64,000 bases of DNA from NCBI RefSeq assembly GCF_030503595.1, contig NZ_CP129966.1, forward strand, positions 186,001-250,000, in the 5' to 3' direction. Origin of the DNA: Corynebacterium sp. P4-C1 (lineage in GTDB: Bacteria; Actinomycetota; Actinomycetes; Mycobacteriales; Mycobacteriaceae). The notes under the pieces were generated by a model, which did no database searches, was not told where the DNA came from, and saw nothing but the letters and a program-made list of their open reading frames with translations. Positions 36,281 through 46,005 of the stretch are shown piece by piece (position 1 is the first letter of the stretch; every line of letters begins with the position of its first letter). Both the position numbers and the translations under genes were made by a program.

Positions 36281-36403
36281 GCAAAGATTCGTCCCCCGGG
36301 GCGCAGTGCCCGACGGCACCGTGTGCCAGGGCGATGAATCCAGCCGGTGTGATTCATTCCGGTGAAAGTGAACAACAAGTTACAGTTCCGAGCCCCAATG
36401 GCG

Positions 36404-36409
36404 TATGCT
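36404..36409 (+). promoter_or_regulatory. ylxR-infB promoter -10 (TATGCT)
   Basis: TATGCT in the nusA-ylxR gap with TTACAG 18 bp upstream; an internal promoter of the cluster. The 5' part of the gap has GC-rich inverted repeats of unclear role. Confidence 0.5.
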
Positions 36410-36451
36410 TGACCCTTGGCTTCAATCCTGCCGAGGTGGTGGGGTGGAAGG

Positions 36452-36462
36452 CGTCGATAAGC
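36452..36462 (-). repeat. GCTTATCGACG copy 10
   Basis: Exact copy ending 4 nt before the ylxR ATG, in its untranslated leader. Confidence 0.85.
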
Positions 36463-36466
36463 GAAA

Positions 36467-36748
36467 ATGAGTAACCCGACACGAACCCGGACGTGCATAG
36501 CCACGCGCGAGACGCGGCCGGACACTCAGCTTCTGCGCGTCGTCGTCGACCCCGCAGACCCCACGCGCATCATCGCGGACCCGGGACGGAGACTTCCCGG
36601 ACGCGGCGCGTGGATCACACCCACCATCGAAGCATGTGAGCTGGCGGAGTCGCGCCGTGCCTTCGGGCGGGCCCTCCGGGTGTCCGCGAATGTGGACACC
36701 AGCGCAGTACGCAAGTACATCGCGGAAGAAATTCCGCACAGTAAGTGA
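36467..36748 (+). CDS. ylxR: YlxR family RNA-binding protein
   Basis: 93 residues, DUF448/YlxR fold. The signature RTCIATRETRPDTQLLRVV and the Gly-rich PGRRLPGRGAWI segment are present. The position between nusA and infB is the conserved one. Known members bind RNA or the nucleoid; here the function is inferred from family only. The usual C-terminal RALRV stretch is present, so it is complete. Confidence 0.9.
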   Translation: MSNPTRTRTCIATRETRPDTQLLRVVVDPADPTRIIADPGRRLPGRGAWITPTIEACELAESRRAFGRALRVSANVDTSAVRKYIAEEIPHSK

Positions 36749-36825
36749 AAAGGACTAAAGAACTGATGAGTCTTCAACCATGAAGCAGACCATGAAGCAT
36801 CAGCGATGAACGTCATGACCATCGT

Positions 36826-36864
36826 CTAGAGGCCTGCCGCGTAGCAGCGGACAGTCGCCTCTAG
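36826..36864 (+). promoter_or_regulatory. Stem-loop in the infB leader
   Basis: CTAGAGGC (36826-36833) pairs with GCCTCTAG (36857-36864), 20 nt before the infB GTG and just ahead of its AAGAGGAG. It could affect infB translation. Confidence 0.4.
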
Positions 36865-36883
36865 CTAAACCAAGAGGAGATAC

Positions 36884-39703
36884 GTGTCCGGAAAGCTACG
36901 CGTTCACGAACTGGCAAAACAGCTCGGCGTAACAAGTAAGGAATTGCTCGCCACCCTGAAAGAGGAAGGCGAGTTCGTCAAGACCGCATCGTCCACCATC
37001 GAACCCCCGGTGGTGAAGAAGATGAAGGCGCTCTACGAAGAGCGCGGCAACGGTGCGAAGGACGAAAAGGCGGCTAAGACCGGAAAGACCGCCAAGCCCG
37101 CTGCGGCGAAGAAGACTGCGGCTGGCACCAAGAAACCGGCGGCCCCCAAACCTGGTGCGGCGAAGCCGGCCGCCAAGCCTGCCGGCGAGGCCTCGAAGGG
37201 CGGGGACACCAAGCCGGGTGCCGCGGTCAAGCCGGGTCCGAAGCCCGCCGCGAACAAGCCTGCTGCCCCCAAGCCGGGTGCCGCGGTCAAGCCGGGTCCG
37301 AAGCCCGCCGCCAACAAGCCCGCTGCCCCCAAGCCGGGTGCCGCAGCCAAGCCGGGCCCCAAGCCCGCTGGTAAGCCGGCGCCGAAGCCGGGTTCCGAGG
37401 GCGGCGCCGCACCCATGCCGCGCCCGAAGCCGAAGCCGGGCGGCCGCCCGCGCGTGGCCAACAACCCGTTTTCCTCCAACTCCGGCGGCCCGCGGCCGCA
37501 ACCGCGTCCGGGTGGACGCGGTGGAGCAGGCGGCCCGCAGAAGCGCCGCGGCGACCAGGCATCCCGTCCGGGCGGCCAGGGTCAGCGTTCCGGCGGCGGT
37601 TCCCGTTCGGGAGCACCGAGCCCCGCAGACATGGCGAACCACCCGAACCCGGCGCAGATGCCGTCGCGCGCTGCTAGCCGCAAGGGTGGCGGACGCGGTC
37701 GCGGTGGTCCGGGTGGCCCAGGTGGACGCGGACGCGGCCCGATGGGCGGCGGTTTCCGCGGCCGTGGCGGCCGCCGCGGCGGCACGGCCGGCGCATTCGG
37801 CCGTCCGGGTGGTGCGCCCGGCAAGGGACGCAAGTCCAAGCGCCAGAAGCGCCACGAGTACGAGGAGATGCACGCACCGAATGTCGTCGGTGGTGTGCGT
37901 CTGCCGGACGGTGGCGGTAAGACCGTGCGCCTGCGCCAGGGTGCGACCCTGTCCGACTTGGCTGAGAAGATCGGCACCGAGGCATCGAACCTCGTCCAGG
38001 CTCTGTTCAACCTGGGCGAGATGGTGACCGCCACGCAGTCCGTCTCGGAGGAGACGCTGCAGCTGCTGGGTGCCGAGATCAACTACGAAGTGCAGATCGT
38101 CTCGCCGGAGGACGAAGACCGCGAGCTGCTCGAATCCTTCGACCTCCAGTTCGGCGAGGACGAAGGCGGCGAGGAAGCCCTCGAGCAGCGCCCGCCGGTG
38201 GTGTCCGTCATGGGCCACGTCGACCACGGTAAGACCCGCTTGCTGGACTCGATCCGCAACGCGAACGTGGGCCGCGGCGAGGCTGGCGGCATCACTCAGG
38301 GCATCGGTGCGTACCAGACTGAGGTCACCCTCGAGGACGAGCCGCGCAAGATCACGTTCCTGGATACCCCGGGCCACGAGGCGTTCACCGCTATGCGTGC
38401 CCGCGGCGCCAAGTCGACCGACCTGGCGATCCTCGTGGTCGCGGCGGACGACGGCGTGATGCCGCAGACCGTCGAGGCGATCAACCACGCCAAGGCGGCG
38501 GGGCTGCCGATCGTGGTTGCGGTGAACAAGGTGGATAAGCCGGAGGCGCAGCCGGACAAGATCCGCGGCCAGCTCACCGAGTATGAACTCGTGCCGGAGG
38601 AGTACGGCGGCGACACCATGTTCATCGACATCTCGGCGAAGAACGGCACCGGCATTGACGACCTGCTCGAGGCTGTCCTGCTCACCGCGGACGCGGCACT
38701 CGAGCTGACGGCGAACCCGGACATGGATGCCCAGGGCCTGGCCATCGAGTCCCACCTGGACCGCGGCCGCGGCCCCGTCTCCACGGTCATCGTGCAGCGC
38801 GGCACCCTGCGTGTCGGCGACTCAATCGTCGTCGGCGGCAACTTCGGCCGCGTGCGCCGCATGATCGACGAGTGGGGCAACGACGTCGAGGAGGCGGGTC
38901 CGTCCTGCCCGGTTCAGGTTCAGGGCCTCAACGGTGTCCCGGGCCCGGGCGACAACCTGCTCGTGGTCGAGGACGACCGTGTGGCACGCCAGATCGCGGC
39001 GCAGCGTGACGCGCGCCAGCGTGCGGCGATGCAGGCGCGCAAGAAGAAGCGCGTCTCCTTGGAGAACCTGGACCAGGCTCTCAAGGAGACCAGCACGCTC
39101 AACCTCATCCTCAAGGGCGACAACGCCGGTTCGGTGGAGGCCCTCGAGGAGGCTCTGCTCAAGATCGAGGTGGACGACGAGGTGCAGGTCAACATCATCG
39201 ACCGCGGTGTCGGTGCTGTGACCCAGACCAACGTGTCGCTGGCCGCCGCTTCCGACGCGGTGATCATCGCCTTCAACGTCCGATCCGAGGGCAAGGCCAC
39301 CGAGGAAGCCAACGAAGAGGGCGTGGAGATCCGCTACTACTCGGTGATCTACCAGGTCATCGACGACATGGAGGCCGCGCTCAAGGGCATGCTCAAGCCC
39401 ATCTACGAGGAGCGCGACCTCGGTGCCGCCGAGATCCGACAGATCTTCAAGGCGTCCTCCGTGGGCCTCATCGCGGGTTGCATGGTCACGTCCGGCAAGG
39501 TCAAGCGCGGGGCGAAGGTCCGCCTCGTGCGCGACGGCAACGTGGTCACGCCGGATGCGACAATCGATTCGCTCCGCCGCGAGAAGGACGATGTCACCGA
39601 GGTGGACAAGGGTTACGAATGCGGCATGGTCCTGTCGTACCCGGACATCCAGGTCGACGACGAGATCCAGGTCTACGAGATGGTCGAGGTACCGCGCAGC
39701 TAA
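36884..39703 (+). CDS. infB: Translation initiation factor IF-2
   Basis: 939-residue GTPase that brings fMet-tRNA to the 30S subunit. The N-terminal helix domain ([19 protein letters not shown]) is followed by a 300-residue disordered region rich in Lys/Pro/Ala and then Arg/Gly, including a 60-bp DNA tandem repeat. G1 motif GHVDHGKT is at 444-451, DTPGHEAF (G3) and NKVDKP (G4) follow, then domains II-IV to the C-terminal VYEMVEV. GTG start behind AAGAGGAG. Confidence 0.98.
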   Translation: MSGKLRVHELAKQLGVTSKELLATLKEEGEFVKTASSTIEPPVVKKMKALYEERGNGAKDEKAAKTGKTAKPAAAKKTAAGTKKPAAPKPGAAKPAAKPAGEASKGGDTKPGAAVKPGPKPAANKPAAPKPGAAVKPGPKPAANKPAAPKPGAAAKPGPKPAGKPAPKPGSEGGAAPMPRPKPKPGGRPRVANNPFSSNSGGPRPQPRPGGRGGAGGPQKRRGDQASRPGGQGQRSGGGSRSGAPSPADMANHPNPAQMPSRAASRKGGGRGRGGPGGPGGRGRGPMGGGFRGRGGRRGGTAGAFGRPGGAPGKGRKSKRQKRHEYEEMHAPNVVGGVRLPDGGGKTVRLRQGATLSDLAEKIGTEASNLVQALFNLGEMVTATQSVSEETLQLLGAEINYEVQIVSPEDEDRELLESFDLQFGEDEGGEEALEQRPPVVSVMGHVDHGKTRLLDSIRNANVGRGEAGGITQGIGAYQTEVTLEDEPRKITFLDTPGHEAFTAMRARGAKSTDLAILVVAADDGVMPQTVEAINHAKAAGLPIVVAVNKVDKPEAQPDKIRGQLTEYELVPEEYGGDTMFIDISAKNGTGIDDLLEAVLLTADAALELTANPDMDAQGLAIESHLDRGRGPVSTVIVQRGTLRVGDSIVVGGNFGRVRRMIDEWGNDVEEAGPSCPVQVQGLNGVPGPGDNLLVVEDDRVARQIAAQRDARQRAAMQARKKKRVSLENLDQALKETSTLNLILKGDNAGSVEALEEALLKIEVDDEVQVNIIDRGVGAVTQTNVSLAAASDAVIIAFNVRSEGKATEEANEEGVEIRYYSVIYQVIDDMEAALKGMLKPIYEERDLGAAEIRQIFKASSVGLIAGCMVTSGKVKRGAKVRLVRDGNVVTPDATIDSLRREKDDVTEVDKGYECGMVLSYPDIQVDDEIQVYEMVEVPRS
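37211..37384 (+). repeat. 60-bp tandem repeat in infB
   Basis: Units start at 37211, 37271 and 37331 (third one partial and diverged); each 20-residue unit reads [20 protein letters not shown]. Confidence 0.85.
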
Positions 39704-39712
39704 CGCGTGACC

Positions 39713-39723
39713 GCTTATCGACG
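39713..39723 (+). repeat. GCTTATCGACG copy 11
   Basis: Exact copy between the infB stop and its terminator. Confidence 0.85.
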
Positions 39724-39734
39724 GACTGACATCC

Positions 39735-39774
39735 CGCCCACGCCCCGCTGGCTTCTGCCCGCGGGGCGTGGGCG
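39735..39774 (+). terminator. infB terminator
   Basis: Perfect 14-bp stem CGCCCACGCCCCGC / GCGGGGCGTGGGCG with 12-nt loop; the U-run is poor (TTAGT). Confidence 0.65.
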
Positions 39775-39833
39775 TTAGTGAGGGGCGCTACACTAGGGAA
39801 GCTGATTTTTGGATTGCAGGAAGGGGAAGCACT

Positions 39834-40268
39834 GTGGCTGATAACACCCGCGCGCAGCGTTTGGCCAAACGGATTCAGACGATTGTGGCGAGCGCTATCG
39901 AGCGCCAGATCAAGGACCGCCGGTTGGAACTGGTCACGGTCACCGATGTGCGCGTCACCGGCGACCTGCACGACGCGACCGTGTACTACACGGTTCGCGG
40001 CGCCGATATAGACGATGAGCCCGACCTGGACCAGGCGGCGGAGGCCCTCCACCGCGCCCGCGGCCAGCTCCGCAAGATCATGGGTGATGAGCTAGGGGTC
40101 CGGTTCACTCCGACGTTGAGCTTCGAACTGGATACGGTGCCGGAAGCGTCGGCACGCATGGAGGAGCTGTTGGCGCGCGCCCGTGCGCGCGACGAGGAGC
40201 TCGCGGAGCTGAAGAAGAACGCGACCCCGGCGGGCGACGCGGACCCGTACAAGACGAGGGATGAGTAG
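39834..40268 (+). CDS. rbfA: Ribosome-binding factor A
   Basis: 144 residues, KH-like 30S maturation factor. Family sequence: [37 protein letters not shown] and YYTVRG. Start is the GTG at 39834, behind AAGGGGA; the upstream in-frame stretch is leader. TACACT at 39788-39793 is a plausible own promoter after the infB terminator. The stop is directly followed by the nrnA ATG. Confidence 0.95.
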   Translation: MADNTRAQRLAKRIQTIVASAIERQIKDRRLELVTVTDVRVTGDLHDATVYYTVRGADIDDEPDLDQAAEALHRARGQLRKIMGDELGVRFTPTLSFELDTVPEASARMEELLARARARDEELAELKKNATPAGDADPYKTRDE

Positions 40269-41264
40269 ATGACGTCCCCGGCCAATCTCTTCGCCCCGGG
40301 CGAGGGCGAATTCGAGGCAGTGGCGCAGCGCCTGAAAGCCGCCGATGTCGTTCACGTTGTCACCCATATCCGCCCTGATGCGGACGCGGTGGGTTCGGCT
40401 TCGGCGCTGGCGATCGTGTTGCGTTCGCTGGGCATCACGGTGGATGTGCTCATCGGGCAGAACGAGCCGTGGCCGGAAAACCTCGCCACCATCCCGGGGG
40501 TCGATGAGATCGTGCTCGGCGAGGAGCTGCCCGCGGACGGCCTGGTGGTGACAACGGACTGCGCTTCGGTGGACCGCACCGGCCGTTTCCGTGCGGACCT
40601 GGAGGCGGACCCGTCGCGGGTGATCGTGATCGACCACCACGCGTCGAACCCGGGCTTCGGCGGGATGAACCTGATCCTGCCGTCGGAATCTACGACGGTG
40701 ATTATTCGCGAGCTGATGAGCTACCTGGGAGTCGGTCTCACGCCTGAAATCGCGTACTGCCTGTACGCTGGCCTGGTCACCGACACCGGCAGCTTCCGCT
40801 GGGGCACCCCGCGCATGCACCGCCTGGCGGCGGAACTGCTGGATAGCGGGGTCGAGCCGCGTTCGGCGGGCATGGACTTGATGGATGCGGTCTCCGCCGA
40901 CGACCTGAAGCTCATGGGCGAAGTCATGGCCGGGATGCAGACGCTGACTGCGGGCTCGCTCACCATGTCGGTCCTGCGCATCGACGACGCCCACCTTTCG
41001 GGCATGAACCAGACGGCGGTGGAATCCATCATCGAGTACTCCCGCGCGCTGACGGGGAGCGATATCGGAGTGGTGTTCAAGGAGATCCACCCGGGCTACT
41101 GGTCGGTCTCCCTGCGTTCCACTGTGGTGAATGTCGCGGAGGTCGCCGCCGTGTACGGCGGTGGCGGGCATATCCCGGCTGCCGGGTACTCCGTCGCAGG
41201 TCCGGTGTCCGACGCCATCGTGGAGTTGCGGCGCACAGTCGCTGAGATGGTGTCTGCGCCGTGA
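40269..41264 (+). CDS. nrnA: DHH-family oligoribonuclease / pAp phosphatase (NrnA-like)
   Basis: 331 residues. DHH motifs in HIRPDADAVGSASAL (motif I), TDCAS, and IDHHASN (the DHH triplet); the C-terminal DHHA1 domain ends with GGGGHIPAAGYSV. Such enzymes degrade short RNA and dephosphorylate 3'-phosphoadenosine 5'-phosphate. Position after rbfA is conserved in actinobacteria. Zero-base gap to rbfA and a 4-nt overlap with the next gene point to one operon. Confidence 0.92.
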   Translation: MTSPANLFAPGEGEFEAVAQRLKAADVVHVVTHIRPDADAVGSASALAIVLRSLGITVDVLIGQNEPWPENLATIPGVDEIVLGEELPADGLVVTTDCASVDRTGRFRADLEADPSRVIVIDHHASNPGFGGMNLILPSESTTVIIRELMSYLGVGLTPEIAYCLYAGLVTDTGSFRWGTPRMHRLAAELLDSGVEPRSAGMDLMDAVSADDLKLMGEVMAGMQTLTAGSLTMSVLRIDDAHLSGMNQTAVESIIEYSRALTGSDIGVVFKEIHPGYWSVSLRSTVVNVAEVAAVYGGGGHIPAAGYSVAGPVSDAIVELRRTVAEMVSAP

Positions 41265-42556
41265 CGGTGAATTTTCGGCGGGTGCTGGCGCTCGCATTGC
41301 CCGCGCTCGGCGTGCTGGCGGCGAATCCGCTGTACCTGCTGCTGGACACGGCCGTCATCGGACGGCTCGGCGCGGGTGAACTTGCGGCGCTCGCGGCGGG
41401 TGCGACGGTGCAGTCGACGGTGACCACGCAGTTGACGTTCCTGTCGTACGGCACGACAGCGCGCTCCTCCCGGTTCTACGGGGCGGACAAGACAGACCGT
41501 GCGATCGCGGAGGGCGTCCAAGCCACGTGGGTGGCTGTCGTCGTCGGTGTGCTGCTGGCAACGCTGGTGTGGTTGTTTGCCCACCCGATCGCGCTCTTCC
41601 TGACCAACGACCCGGCCACCGCCGACATGGCGGTGAGCTGGATGCGGGTGGCGGCGCTGGCGATTCCGCTGACGCTGATCATCATGGCCGGCAACGGCTG
41701 GTTACGAGGCGTCCAGAACACCAAACTGCCGTTCTATTTGACGCTGTGCGGGCTGGTCCCCGGCGCGGTGGCGCTGCCGTTCCTGGTGGCGCGGTTCGGT
41801 CTGGTGGGCTCTGCGGTGGCCAACGTCATCGGTATGGGACTCACCGCTGCGGGGTTCTTGTGGGCGCTGATTCACGTGCACAAGGGGTCGTGGCGCCCGG
41901 ACCGGAAGGTGATTGCCCAGCAGCTTGTGCTCGGCCGCGACCTGATCTTGCGGTCGTTGTCGTTCCAGGTGGCCTTCATTTCTGCGGCGGCGGTGGCGGG
42001 CCGGGTGAGCGTAGCGGCTCTCGCGGCGCACCAGGTGATGCTGCAGCTGTGGAACTTCCTCACCCTCGTGCTCGACTCGCTCGCCATCGCGGCGCAGACG
42101 TTGACAGGTTCGGCGTTGGGGACCGGGCGCATCGATGAAGCCCGCGCCGTCGGGGAGAAAGTCACCCGCCTGTCGCTGTGGTTCGCGTTGACCCTGGCGG
42201 GCATCTTCGCGGTGGGCGGGCCGCTGATCCGGCGGCTGTTCACCACCGATGAGGCGGTGCTGGACGCGATGGCGTGGCCGTGGTGGCTGCTGATCGCCAT
42301 GATCGCCGCGGGCGGTGTGCTCTTCGCCCTGGACGGTGTGCTGCTGGGCGCCAGCGACGCGGCGTTCCTGCGCACGTTGACGTTGAGTTCGGTGCTGCTG
42401 GGCTTTTTGCCCGGCATCGCCATCGCCTACTGGGCGGGTACGGGACTCACGGGCATCTGGTGCGGCCTGGCCGCGATGATCGTGATCCGCCTGGCCGGTG
42501 ACGTGTGGCGGTTCTCCTCCATGCGCTGGGCACGGGTGGACGGCGCGGAAGGCTAG
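41261..42556 (+). CDS. dinF: MATE-family efflux transporter (DinF-like)
   Basis: 431 residues with twelve predicted transmembrane helices in two MATE repeats. Family features are the N-terminal LALPALGVLAANPLYLLLDTAVIGRLG and the second-repeat LGRDLILRSLSFQVAF. It should export organic cations using an ion gradient; the substrate is not known. GTG start overlaps the nrnA stop by 4 nt. Confidence 0.9.
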   Translation: MTVNFRRVLALALPALGVLAANPLYLLLDTAVIGRLGAGELAALAAGATVQSTVTTQLTFLSYGTTARSSRFYGADKTDRAIAEGVQATWVAVVVGVLLATLVWLFAHPIALFLTNDPATADMAVSWMRVAALAIPLTLIIMAGNGWLRGVQNTKLPFYLTLCGLVPGAVALPFLVARFGLVGSAVANVIGMGLTAAGFLWALIHVHKGSWRPDRKVIAQQLVLGRDLILRSLSFQVAFISAAAVAGRVSVAALAAHQVMLQLWNFLTLVLDSLAIAAQTLTGSALGTGRIDEARAVGEKVTRLSLWFALTLAGIFAVGGPLIRRLFTTDEAVLDAMAWPWWLLIAMIAAGGVLFALDGVLLGASDAAFLRTLTLSSVLLGFLPGIAIAYWAGTGLTGIWCGLAAMIVIRLAGDVWRFSSMRWARVDGAEG

Positions 42557-42574
42557 GAAGGCTAGGAAGGAATC

Positions 42575-43375
42575 ATGACGACGACACTGTGGGCTGTTTC
42601 CGACCTTCACGCGGCTGTGAAGGCGAACCGTCCGCGCGTCGACGAGATTGTGCCGGCCGACCCGTCGGACTGGCTCATCGTGGCCGGGGACGTGGCGGAG
42701 CGCACCGAGCTCGTGGTCAAGATCATGGCGACGCTGGCGCAGCGTTTCGACACGGTGATCTGGGTTCCGGGCAACCACGAGCTCTTCGCGCGGAGCACGG
42801 ACCGCTACAGGGGGCGCGAGAAATACACCGACCTGGTCAACCGGCTGCGCGGCCTCGGGGTGATCACCCCGGAGGATCCCTACCCGGTCTTCGGCGGGGT
42901 GACTCTCGTGCCGCTGTTCACCCTGTACGACTACTCTTTCCGCGTCCCCACGACCACGGTGGAGCAGGCGCTGGCCTCAGCGCGGGACAAAGAGATCGTG
43001 TTCACCGACGAGGTGGCCATCGCCCCCTTCGCCGATATCCGCGCGTGGTGCTGGGATCGCCTGGCGTACTCGACGCGCAGGCTCTCACGCATTGAGGGGC
43101 CGACGATCCTGATCAACCACTGGCCGCTGGTGCAGGAACCGACGGACAAGATGTGGTGGCGCGAAGTGGCCCTGTGGTGCGGCACGAGGCACACCCGCGG
43201 TTGGGCGACGCGCTACAACGCCGAGGCAGTCATCTACGGTCACCTGCACATGCCGGGGGTGCAGAAGATTGATGGCGTGGACCACATCGAGGTCTCCCTC
43301 GGGTACCCGGACGAATGGACGCGGCGCACTAATCCGCCGGCCTGGCCGCGGGCGGTGATGGAGGTGGAGCAGTGA
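42575..43375 (+). CDS. Calcineurin-like metallophosphoesterase
   Basis: 266 residues. Metal ligands of the calcineurin fold are visible: WAVSDLHAAV (DxH), IVAGDVAE (GDxxx), WVPGNHELF (GNHE), ILINHWPL and AVIYGHLHMPG (GHLH). The substrate is unknown. It overlaps the pptT start by 4 nt, a pairing kept in corynebacteria and mycobacteria, where a phosphoesterase-type gene adjoins the phosphopantetheinyl transferase and may reverse its action. Confidence 0.88.
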   Translation: MTTTLWAVSDLHAAVKANRPRVDEIVPADPSDWLIVAGDVAERTELVVKIMATLAQRFDTVIWVPGNHELFARSTDRYRGREKYTDLVNRLRGLGVITPEDPYPVFGGVTLVPLFTLYDYSFRVPTTTVEQALASARDKEIVFTDEVAIAPFADIRAWCWDRLAYSTRRLSRIEGPTILINHWPLVQEPTDKMWWREVALWCGTRHTRGWATRYNAEAVIYGHLHMPGVQKIDGVDHIEVSLGYPDEWTRRTNPPAWPRAVMEVEQ

Positions 43376-44079
43376 TCGTCGAAAAGCTGTTTCCGGCCCC
43401 CGCGCGGGTGGTGTTCCTGCGCACGGATGCGAATGCGGACCTGACGAACTACAACGACCTGCACCCGGCCGAACGCGTGGTGGTCAGCCGGGCGGTGGAC
43501 AACCGCAAAGGAGAGTTCGGCGACGCGCGCTGGTGCGCGCACCAGGCGCTGCGGGAGCTAGGCATGAACTCCGCCAGCGCGATCCTGAAAGGGGAGAAAG
43601 GCATGCCGTTGTGGCCGGAGGGCTACACCGGATCGTTGACCCACACGGATGGGCTGCGCATCGCAGTCGCGGCGCCGACGGACGCGCTGCGCTCAGTGGG
43701 AATCGACGCGGAGCCAGCTCAGTCTCTGCCGGAAGGCGTGCTCGACCAGATCGCGCGTTCCCCGGAGCGTCACTGGGTGGACGTGCAGAAGGCCGCGGGC
43801 AACGACTGGGCGGACCGCCTGCTGTTCTGTGCTAAGGAGGCTACCTACAAGGCGTGGTTCCCGATAACGATGAGGTGGCTGGGCTTCGAGGACGCGGAGA
43901 TCGATATCCGCCCCGACGGCACATTCATCGCCTACTTGCTCGTACGGCCGACACCGGTGCCGTTCATCGAGGGCAGGTGGATGGTCCGCGCCGGTTATGT
44001 CTGCGCGGCGACATTCATCCGGTCCAGCTCCGCCCGCGGGCTAGAGGGTGGAGGGGCGGGCGACGAACGTCGTCGATAA
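43372..44079 (+). CDS. pptT: 4'-phosphopantetheinyl transferase
   Basis: 235 residues, Sfp/PptT type. It moves the phosphopantetheine arm of CoA to carrier proteins, including those for corynomycolate and fatty-acid synthesis. Motifs: TGSLTHTDG, GIDAEP with Asp112 and Glu114 (metal), and FCAKEATYKAWFP with Glu156. GTG start inside the 3' end of the phosphoesterase gene. The last 39 bp overlap truB on the other strand; the C-terminal tail (from about RSSSARGLE) is probably not part of the fold. Confidence 0.94.
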   Translation: MIVEKLFPAPARVVFLRTDANADLTNYNDLHPAERVVVSRAVDNRKGEFGDARWCAHQALRELGMNSASAILKGEKGMPLWPEGYTGSLTHTDGLRIAVAAPTDALRSVGIDAEPAQSLPEGVLDQIARSPERHWVDVQKAAGNDWADRLLFCAKEATYKAWFPITMRWLGFEDAEIDIRPDGTFIAYLLVRPTPVPFIEGRWMVRAGYVCAATFIRSSSARGLEGGGAGDERRR

Positions 44080-44949
44080 GCGGGAACCCTTTTCCTTGAC
44101 GAGCGCGACGGCGCGCCCATCCGGTCCCACAGCGACGTGGACGCCTGTGAGCCCTCGCGGCGTGAGCCATTTGCCCATCGCGAGCGCGGCGTACTCGTCG
44201 GCGGTGACTTCGAGTGTGGGCCACGCGGCGGTGAGCGCCTCATCGAGGGTGAGCGACAACGCTGCGTTGTCCTCGAGTTCGTCGAGGGTGCGCGCGTGCG
44301 CAAGCGTGAACGGCCCCGACGCCTCGCGGCGCAGTGCCGTCAGGTGACCGCCCACCCCGAGTGCTTCACCCATGTCGCGCGCCAGCGACCGGATATAGGT
44401 GCCCGACGAGCAGTGCACGCGCACATCGACGTCGACGAAGTCTCCCTCCCGGCGGATCGCGGAAACAGCGAAGCTGAAGACAGTCACAGGCCGGGGCGGA
44501 ATCTCCACCTCCTTGCCCTCCCTCACGAGTTCGTGCGCGCGCTTGCCGCCGATCTTGATCGCGGAGACCTTCGCCGGCACCTGCATGATCTCGCCGGTCA
44601 GTGCGGCGACCTGGGCCATGACCTGGTCATCGGTGATATGCGCGGCACCGGGTTCCGCGACGACCTCGCCCTCTGCATCGTCCGTGCTCGTCGTCGCGCC
44701 CAGACGGATCGTCGCCGAATAAACCTTGTCGTCGGCCACGAGGTGAGTGAGCAATTTCGTCCCGCGCTCGATGCCCGCCACGAGCACCCCCGTCGCCATA
44801 GGGTCGAGCGTGCCGGCGTGCCCGACTTTGCGGGTGCCGAAGATGCGACGCAGACGCGCGACGACATCGTGGCTGGTCATGCCGGCAGGCTTATCGACGA
44901 CCACCACGCCCGAGGTGGAAAGCGGATCTGCAGTTTGGCCCACGTTCAT
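44041..44949 (-). CDS. truB: tRNA pseudouridine(55) synthase
   Basis: 302 residues, makes pseudouridine 55 in the tRNA T-loop. Motif I GVVVVDKPAGMTS, catalytic Asp49 in GHAGTLDPMATGVL, and YIRSLARDMGEALG are all present, followed by an actinobacterial C-terminal domain. ATG at 44949 lies 7 nt from TAGTGT (44957-44962), leaderless, divergent from ribF. The 11-mer copies at its two ends are listed separately. Confidence 0.96.
   Translation of the reverse strand: MNVGQTADPLSTSGVVVVDKPAGMTSHDVVARLRRIFGTRKVGHAGTLDPMATGVLVAGIERGTKLLTHLVADDKVYSATIRLGATTSTDDAEGEVVAEPGAAHITDDQVMAQVAALTGEIMQVPAKVSAIKIGGKRAHELVREGKEVEIPPRPVTVFSFAVSAIRREGDFVDVDVRVHCSSGTYIRSLARDMGEALGVGGHLTALRREASGPFTLAHARTLDELEDNAALSLTLDEALTAAWPTLEVTADEYAALAMGKWLTPRGLTGVHVAVGPDGRAVALVKEKGSRLSTTFVARPSTL
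44071..44081 (-). repeat. GCTTATCGACG copy 12
   Basis: Exact copy in the pptT/truB overlap; it spans the pptT stop codon (TAA at 44077-44079). Confidence 0.85.
44889..44899 (+). repeat. GCTTATCGACG copy 13
   Basis: Exact copy antisense to truB, where it encodes the conserved VDKP of motif I; this copy may be explained by protein sequence alone. Confidence 0.7.
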
Positions 44950-44956
44950 AGTCACC

Positions 44957-44973
44957 ACACTATGCACTACTCT
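44957..44973. promoter_or_regulatory. Divergent leaderless promoters truB / ribF
   Basis: TAGTGT on the minus strand (44957-44962) and TACTCT on the plus strand (44968-44973), each 7 nt from its start codon; the starts are 31 bp apart. Confidence 0.6.
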
Positions 44974-44980
44974 TTCGACC

Positions 44981-45958
44981 GTGGATATTTTGTCTGGGCT
45001 CGGCCGTGTTCCCGCCGACATGCACGACCCCGTCGTCACCATCGGTGTCTTCGACGGCGTGCACCGCGGCCACCAGAAACTCATCCGTCGCGCCGTGAAG
45101 CTCGCCCATGAAGCGGGAGTGGAATGCGTCGTGATGACCTTCGACCCGCACCCGGTGAAGATCTTCGCGCCCGAGCACACCCCGGACACGTTGCTGCCGC
45201 TGGCGGAGCGCGCCCGTCTGATCGCCGAGCTCGGTGTCGACCACCTGCTGGTCATCGATTTCACCAAGGAGCTCGCGGGGGAGAGCCCCGAGGATTATTT
45301 CCGCTCCGTCATCGTGGACACTCTGCACGCGTCGCGCGTGGTGGTGGGGGAGAACTTCACCTTCGGCGCCGGCGCATCAGGCACCGCGCAGACAATGCTC
45401 GCCCTAGGTGAGAAGTACGGCGTGAACGTCGATGTCGTCTCGCTGCTTTTCGACGGCACAGAGCGCGTCTGCTCCACCGCCATCCGTGATGCCCTCCGTG
45501 GCGGCGACGTGGCCCAGGCCTCCGAATTCCTGGGTCGCGTATTCTCCGTCACCGCCGAGGTCGAGCGCGGCGCTGGCCGCGGCGGTAGGGAATTGGGCTA
45601 CCCCACGGCGAACCAGTACGCCGCCGACACAGACGCCGTCCCGGCCGACGGGGTCTACGCCGGCTGGTTCACGGTGCTGCCCGAAGACGGCGGCGGATCC
45701 CTCGGTCCGATCCAGGGGGACATGGAACCCGGCATCCGCTACCCGGCGGCCATTTCCGTGGGCACGAACCCGACCTTCGGAGACCACCGCCGCAGCATCG
45801 AGTCATTCGTCCTCGACCGCGACGCCGAACTGTACGGCCGCACCGCCCGCGTGGAGTTCATCGCCAAGGTGCGCGACATGGTCAAATTCGATTCCGTCGA
45901 CGAACTGCTGGAGAACATGGCCCGCGATGTCGCCAGGGTCCGCGAGATCCTGTCCTGA
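44981..45958 (+). CDS. ribF: Bifunctional riboflavin kinase / FAD synthetase
   Basis: 325 residues. The N-terminal FMN adenylyltransferase shows TIGVFDGVHRGHQKLI, FDPHP and the C-terminal-half riboflavin kinase shows GRELGYPTAN, ADGVYAGW, YPAAISVGTNPTFG and ESFVLD. It makes FMN and FAD from riboflavin. Start is the GTG at 44981, 7 nt after TACTCT. The truB/ribF pair is common; here divergent. Confidence 0.96.
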   Translation: MDILSGLGRVPADMHDPVVTIGVFDGVHRGHQKLIRRAVKLAHEAGVECVVMTFDPHPVKIFAPEHTPDTLLPLAERARLIAELGVDHLLVIDFTKELAGESPEDYFRSVIVDTLHASRVVVGENFTFGAGASGTAQTMLALGEKYGVNVDVVSLLFDGTERVCSTAIRDALRGGDVAQASEFLGRVFSVTAEVERGAGRGGRELGYPTANQYAADTDAVPADGVYAGWFTVLPEDGGGSLGPIQGDMEPGIRYPAAISVGTNPTFGDHRRSIESFVLDRDAELYGRTARVEFIAKVRDMVKFDSVDELLENMARDVARVREILS

Positions 45959-46005
45959 GACCGCGGTCGCGGTCCCGGTCCGTTCACGGGCTAGTGTGGT
46001 GTGCC

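Noticed and set aside
44889..44899. Copy 13 of the 11-mer as independent evidence
   Set aside because: It encodes the invariant VDKP of TruB, so protein conservation could explain this copy; it was kept in the count but given lower weight.
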